Assembly: GCA_036005525.1 (NCBI GenBank)
Contig: DASYQM010000068.1
Span: 1-24,521 of the forward strand
From: UBA9676 sp036005525
GTDB taxonomy: Bacteria; Actinomycetota; Actinomycetes; Streptosporangiales; Streptosporangiaceae
Direction: 5' to 3'
DNA: 24,521 nucleotides
A model generated the notes under the pieces. It saw only the letters and a program-made list of their open reading frames with translations. It did no database searches and was not told where the DNA came from. The translations under genes were made by a program, and so were the position numbers. The stretch's first letter is position 1; every line of letters starts with the position of its first letter. This document shows, piece after piece, positions 21,553 to 24,521 of the stretch.

Positions 21553-22773
21553 TTGAGCACGCGCAGAGCTGGTCCGGCGCGGGCGCCAGGCGCGGCGGAA
21601 CCAGAGATCCCGCTGGAGCGCAGCCTGCCCGGGCCGAGCTTCACTAGTCAGGACGAGTTCGCCCGGGAGCGGGAGGGGATCCTGTTCGCCGACTGGTTCT
21701 GCGTCGGGCGGGAGGAGTCGCTGGCCGTCCCCGGGGACTACCTGACCGCCGACGTCGCGGGCGAGAGCATCCTGGTGGTCCGCGGCGCCGACGGGCCGGG
21801 CGGCCCGGGCGGCTCGCTGGCGGGCTTCTACAACCTGTGCCGGCACCGCGGCTCCCGGCTCGTCCCGGTGGCCGGGTCCCAGCCGGACGGCGACGAGGCC
21901 CGCAGCGGCTGCGCGGGCACCGCGATCCGCTGCCCCTATCACGGCTGGACCTACGGGCTCGACGGGTCGCTGCGCTCCGCGCCGTTCCTGCCCGACCTGC
22001 GCCGCTACCGCGACCGGCTGGCGCTGCGCCCGGTCGCCGTCACCACCTGGGGCGGGTTCGTCTTCGCCCGGCTCGACGCCGGCGGGGGCGACCGGCGCCC
22101 GCTGGCGGGCCAGCTGAACGGGGCCGACCGCCGGCTCGCCGCCTACCCGCTCTCGGAGCTGCGGTCCGCCCACAGGCTGGTCTACCGGGTCGCCGCCAAC
22201 TGGAAGGTGATCTGCGAGAACTACAACGAGTGCTACCACTGCGGGCCGGTCCACCCGGAGCTGTGCGACCTGATCCCGGCGTTCCGCCGGGGCGGCGGCG
22301 ACGACCTCGACTGGGACGCCGGCATCCCGCACCGCGACGGCACCTACACGTTCACGCTGACCGGCACGACCAGGCGAGCGCCCTTCCCGGGGCTGCCGGA
22401 ATCAGACAGAACGCGGCACCGCGGCGAGCTCATCCTGCCCAACCTCATGCTGAGCCTGTCGGCCGACCACGTCGCCGCGTTCACGCTGTGGCCGCATGAT
22501 GCCGGGCACACCACCGTGCTCTGCGATTTCCTGTTCCACCCTGCCGAGATTGCGCGCGGCGACTTCGACCCCTCGGACGCCGTGGAGTTCTGGGACCTGG
22601 TGAACCGCCAGGACTGGTCGATCTGCGAGCAGGTTCAGGACGGCATGGGCTCGCGGATGTTCACGGTCGGCTATCTGGCGCCCATGGAGCAGCCAAGCGC
22701 CGACGTGAGCCGGTACGTCAGCGGCCGGCTCGGCGCCCGGCCTGCCGGGCACCCCCGGGCCCGCGCCGACTGA
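21553..22773 (+). CDS. Rieske non-heme iron oxygenase, alpha subunit
   Basis: The 406-aa protein has a Rieske [2Fe-2S] site C96-x-H98 (NLCRHRGSRL) and C127-x2-H130 (CPYHGWTYGLDG). The mononuclear-iron site is ENYNECYHCGPVHPEL (H229, H234), with a C-terminal Asp354 (NRQDWSICEQVQ) as probable third ligand and E226 as likely inter-subunit bridge. This is the layout of ring-hydroxylating/CntA/GbcA-type oxygenases that hydroxylate or N-demethylate substrates such as quaternary amines. The gap between the two Rieske halves is 28 residues against about 16-17 usually, an insertion rich in Gly/Asp/Ser. The start is TTG at 21553, backed by GGAGGAGG about 8 nt upstream. It lies 47 bp after the DAO gene. 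No ferredoxin or reductase partner is present in the window. Confidence 0.92.
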   Translation: MSTRRAGPARAPGAAEPEIPLERSLPGPSFTSQDEFAREREGILFADWFCVGREESLAVPGDYLTADVAGESILVVRGADGPGGPGGSLAGFYNLCRHRGSRLVPVAGSQPDGDEARSGCAGTAIRCPYHGWTYGLDGSLRSAPFLPDLRRYRDRLALRPVAVTTWGGFVFARLDAGGGDRRPLAGQLNGADRRLAAYPLSELRSAHRLVYRVAANWKVICENYNECYHCGPVHPELCDLIPAFRRGGGDDLDWDAGIPHRDGTYTFTLTGTTRRAPFPGLPESDRTRHRGELILPNLMLSLSADHVAAFTLWPHDAGHTTVLCDFLFHPAEIARGDFDPSDAVEFWDLVNRQDWSICEQVQDGMGSRMFTVGYLAPMEQPSADVSRYVSGRLGARPAGHPRARAD

Positions 22774-22818
22774 TCCGGCCGCCACATTGTCTGGAGGTAG
22801 TGTCGGGGAAGGCGAGCG

Positions 22819-23943
22819 ATGGACCGGGCCACGGTGGCGACGAGGTACTGGCACCGCACCCAGGACGGGCGGGTCCAGTGCGACGTGTGCCCGCGGGCGT
22901 GCCGCCTGCAGGAGGGGCAGCGGGGGTTCTGCTTCGTGCGGATGCGGCAGGGCGATGCGATCGTCCTGACGACGTACGGGCGCTCCAGCGGCTACTGCGT
23001 GGACCCGATCGAGAAGAAGCCGCTCAACCATTTCCTGCCCGGGTCGACGGTGCTGTCGTTTGACACGGCGGGGTGCAATCTTGGCTGCCGGTTCTGCCAG
23101 AACTGGGACATCTCCAAGTCGCGGGAGATCGACACGCTGGCCGACGAGGCGTCGCCGGCAGCGATTGCCCGGGCCGCCGCGGAGCTCGGCTGCCGCAGCG
23201 TGGCGTTCACCTACAACGACCCGGTCATCTTTCTGGAGTACGCGATGGACGTGGCCGACGCCTGCCGGGAGCTCGGCATCAAGTCGGTGGCGGTGACGGC
23301 CGGCTACATGTCTGCGGAGCCGCGGGCGGAGTTCTACCGGCACATCGACGCGGCGAACGTGGACCTCAAGGGATTCACCGGCGACTTCTATCACCGGGTG
23401 TGCCTGGGGAAGCTGGACCCGGTGCTGGACACCCTGCGGTACCTCAAGCACGAGACCGGCGTCTGGCTCGAGATCACCAACCTGCTGATCCCTGGGGTCA
23501 ACGACTCCGGCCAGGAGATCGAGGCGATGAGCCGGTGGGTGGCCGGGCAGCTCGGGCCGGACGTGCCGGTGCATTTCACCGCCTTCCACCCCGACTTCAA
23601 GATGCGGGACCGGCCGCCAACGCCGCAGGCGACCCTGGCCAGGGCCCGGCGCATCGCACTCGACAACGGCATCCGCTACGCCTACACCGGCAACGTCCAC
23701 GACGCCGCGGGCCAGAGCACCCGCTGCCCGGGATGCGGCGAGCTGGTGATCGAGCGCGACTGGTACCGCCTCGGCGCCTACCGGCTCACCGGCCTCGGCC
23801 GGTGCGCGAGCTGTGACGCGCGCATCCCGGGCGTGTTCGACGGGCCCCCCGGGGCGTGGGGGCCACGGCGGCTGCCGGTCCGGCTGGCCCCGCCCGCCGC
23901 TTACGACCTCCCCCGCGATGGGGGTCGGGGCATGCTGGCGTGA
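22819..23943 (+). CDS. amrS: AmmeMemoRadiSam system radical SAM enzyme
   Basis: The 374-aa protein has the radical SAM motif C86-x3-C90-x2-C93 (AGCNLGCRFCQNWDISK). An N-terminal four-Cys block precedes it (CDVCPRACRLQEGQRGFC, C21/24/28/38). The family-specific KKPLNHFLPGSTVLSFDTAG, AFTYNDPVIFLEYAMD, NVDLKGFTGDFYHRVCLGKL and FTAFHPDFKM follow. A C-terminal zinc-ribbon-like CPGCGELVIERDWY and CASC pair closes it. These identify AmrS, a radical SAM protein of unknown reaction that usually occurs with AMMECR1- and Memo-like partners; neither is in the window. The last 45 residues are Pro/Gly-rich and variable. ATG 22819 has GGGGAAGG upstream. It lies 45 bp after the Rieske gene on the same strand, so co-transcription is likely but a functional link is untested. 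Confidence 0.92.
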   Translation: MDRATVATRYWHRTQDGRVQCDVCPRACRLQEGQRGFCFVRMRQGDAIVLTTYGRSSGYCVDPIEKKPLNHFLPGSTVLSFDTAGCNLGCRFCQNWDISKSREIDTLADEASPAAIARAAAELGCRSVAFTYNDPVIFLEYAMDVADACRELGIKSVAVTAGYMSAEPRAEFYRHIDAANVDLKGFTGDFYHRVCLGKLDPVLDTLRYLKHETGVWLEITNLLIPGVNDSGQEIEAMSRWVAGQLGPDVPVHFTAFHPDFKMRDRPPTPQATLARARRIALDNGIRYAYTGNVHDAAGQSTRCPGCGELVIERDWYRLGAYRLTGLGRCASCDARIPGVFDGPPGAWGPRRLPVRLAPPAAYDLPRDGGRGMLA

Positions 23944-24123
23944 GACCCGGCATGACGGCTCGATCCGGGCCCACCAGTCCGAAGTTCGCTGAATGGTTGT
24001 CGGGCTACAGCGTGCGGCGCGATTTCCCGCAGGGCGGCACCTTGATGGTCTGGTCCGCTTCGACCTGCTGCAATCTCCGCAGGGCGCGGCCGACCGATGG
24101 CTACTGGGGCTGGTCTGCCTTGC

Positions 24124-24129
24124 TAACGT
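24124..24129 (+). promoter_or_regulatory. -10 box of a leaderless promoter (TAACGT)
   Basis: TAACGT is followed by 7 nt (GGCTGCC) and the ATG at 24137. It has the same hexamer and spacing as before the DUF1707 gene at 8757 and the small gene at 2701, and there is no Shine-Dalgarno. The 190 bp between amrS and this box show no other gene I can support. Confidence 0.6.
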
Positions 24130-24136
24130 GGCTGCC

Positions 24137-24521
24137 ATGTCGAATGACCTGCCCGACCTGCGGGCATCGCACGCGGATCGCGACCGCGTCGTGGATGCGC
24201 TGCGGGTCGCCGGCGGTGACGGTCGACTCAGCGCCGAGGAACTCGACACCCGGCTGGAGAGCGCGCTTTCAGCCCGGACGCTCGGCGAGCTGGCCGAGCT
24301 CACCGCCGACCTGCCGATCGCGCCCGCAGCCACAGGCAAAGACGTACTCGTGGTCGAGCAACACGGCGGCAGGTACGTACGAGAGGGGCGCTGGCCGGTA
24401 CCCGCGCGCATCGAGCTTCGCACGCAAGAGTGCCGAGTCACCCTCGACTTCACCCACGCGGTGATCACCTCGAATGTCCTGCGAATCGAGACGGACATGG
24501 TGCACGGCAAGCTGTTCATCG
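24137..24521 (+). CDS. DUF1707 protein (runs off the window)
   Basis: The first 128 codons are visible. MSNDLPDLRASHADRDRVVD, then LRVAGGDGRLSAEELDTRLE and SALSARTLGELAELTADLP form a DUF1707 (SHOCT-like) domain (about residues 7-60). After it comes a beta-rich segment (GKDVLVVEQHGGRYVREGRW, then IELRTQECRVTLDF) reminiscent of the membrane-less DUF1707 proteins with a LiaF-like tail; the remainder is outside. It is a paralogue in architecture of the gene at 8140-8757, though its N-terminus differs (the other begins MDDASLRVSD). ATG 24137 is chosen because it follows TAACGT by 7 nt and begins at the domain. Confidence 0.85.
   Translation, partial: MSNDLPDLRASHADRDRVVDALRVAGGDGRLSAEELDTRLESALSARTLGELAELTADLPIAPAATGKDVLVVEQHGGRYVREGRWPVPARIELRTQECRVTLDFTHAVITSNVLRIETDMVHGKLFI

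Noticed and set aside
22402..24519. Long minus-strand open frame (705 codons) opposite the Rieske, amrS and DUF1707 genes
   Set aside because: It crosses three real genes and intergenic DNA and has low-complexity composition; a GC shadow.

Overview
The window is a high-GC, densely packed stretch of an actinomycete chromosome (Actinomycetota; a soil lineage such as Streptosporangiales is my inference). The evidence is strong G/C third-position codon bias, GTG and TTG starts, DUF1707 proteins, an SSI-type protease inhibitor, a LuxR/NB-ARC regulator, a universal stress protein and several genes that look leaderless. Both ends cut through genes. I see no rRNA, tRNA, CRISPR array or prophage.

Layout. 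1-2701: a truncated SRPBCC-type gene (-), a universal stress protein (+), then convergently a flavin-containing monooxygenase (-) preceded by a small gene resembling the C-terminal domain of ABC-transporter ATPases (-). 2800-8109 (+): a large LuxR/NB-ARC regulator, a DUF4242 (SCO4226-type, nickel-binding family) protein, a secreted protein of unknown function, and HypX, which makes the CO ligand of [NiFe]-hydrogenase. 8140-10149: a divergent pair, a DUF1707/LiaF-like protein (-) and a glycine-rich membrane protein (+). 10247-15755 (-): a secretome-rich segment with a frameshifted secreted protein, an SSI-like lipoprotein with an odd reactive loop, an Asp-box (sialidase-fold) secreted protein and a small lipoprotein. 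This segment contains decayed ISAs1-family insertion-sequence relics at about 12.13-12.28 kb and 14.81-15.20 kb.

15809-23943: a TetR regulator and a CocE/NonD hydrolase (-) are divergent from a tightly packed plus-strand run of a PYROXD2/CrtI-like FAD oxidoreductase, a DAO-type FAD oxidoreductase (GTGA overlap), a Rieske non-heme iron oxygenase and the AmmeMemoRadiSam radical SAM enzyme. This is the best candidate in the window for an undescribed system: a TetR-controlled hydrolytic/oxidative (possibly N-dealkylating) pathway with a radical SAM protein of unknown role. The window ends in a second DUF1707 gene.

A cross-cutting signal is the exact pattern TAACGT-N7-ATG before three genes (both DUF1707 genes and the small ABC-domain gene), with related TATATA/TACGTT boxes 6-7 nt before two more starts. 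This points to leaderless transcription from a shared promoter type.
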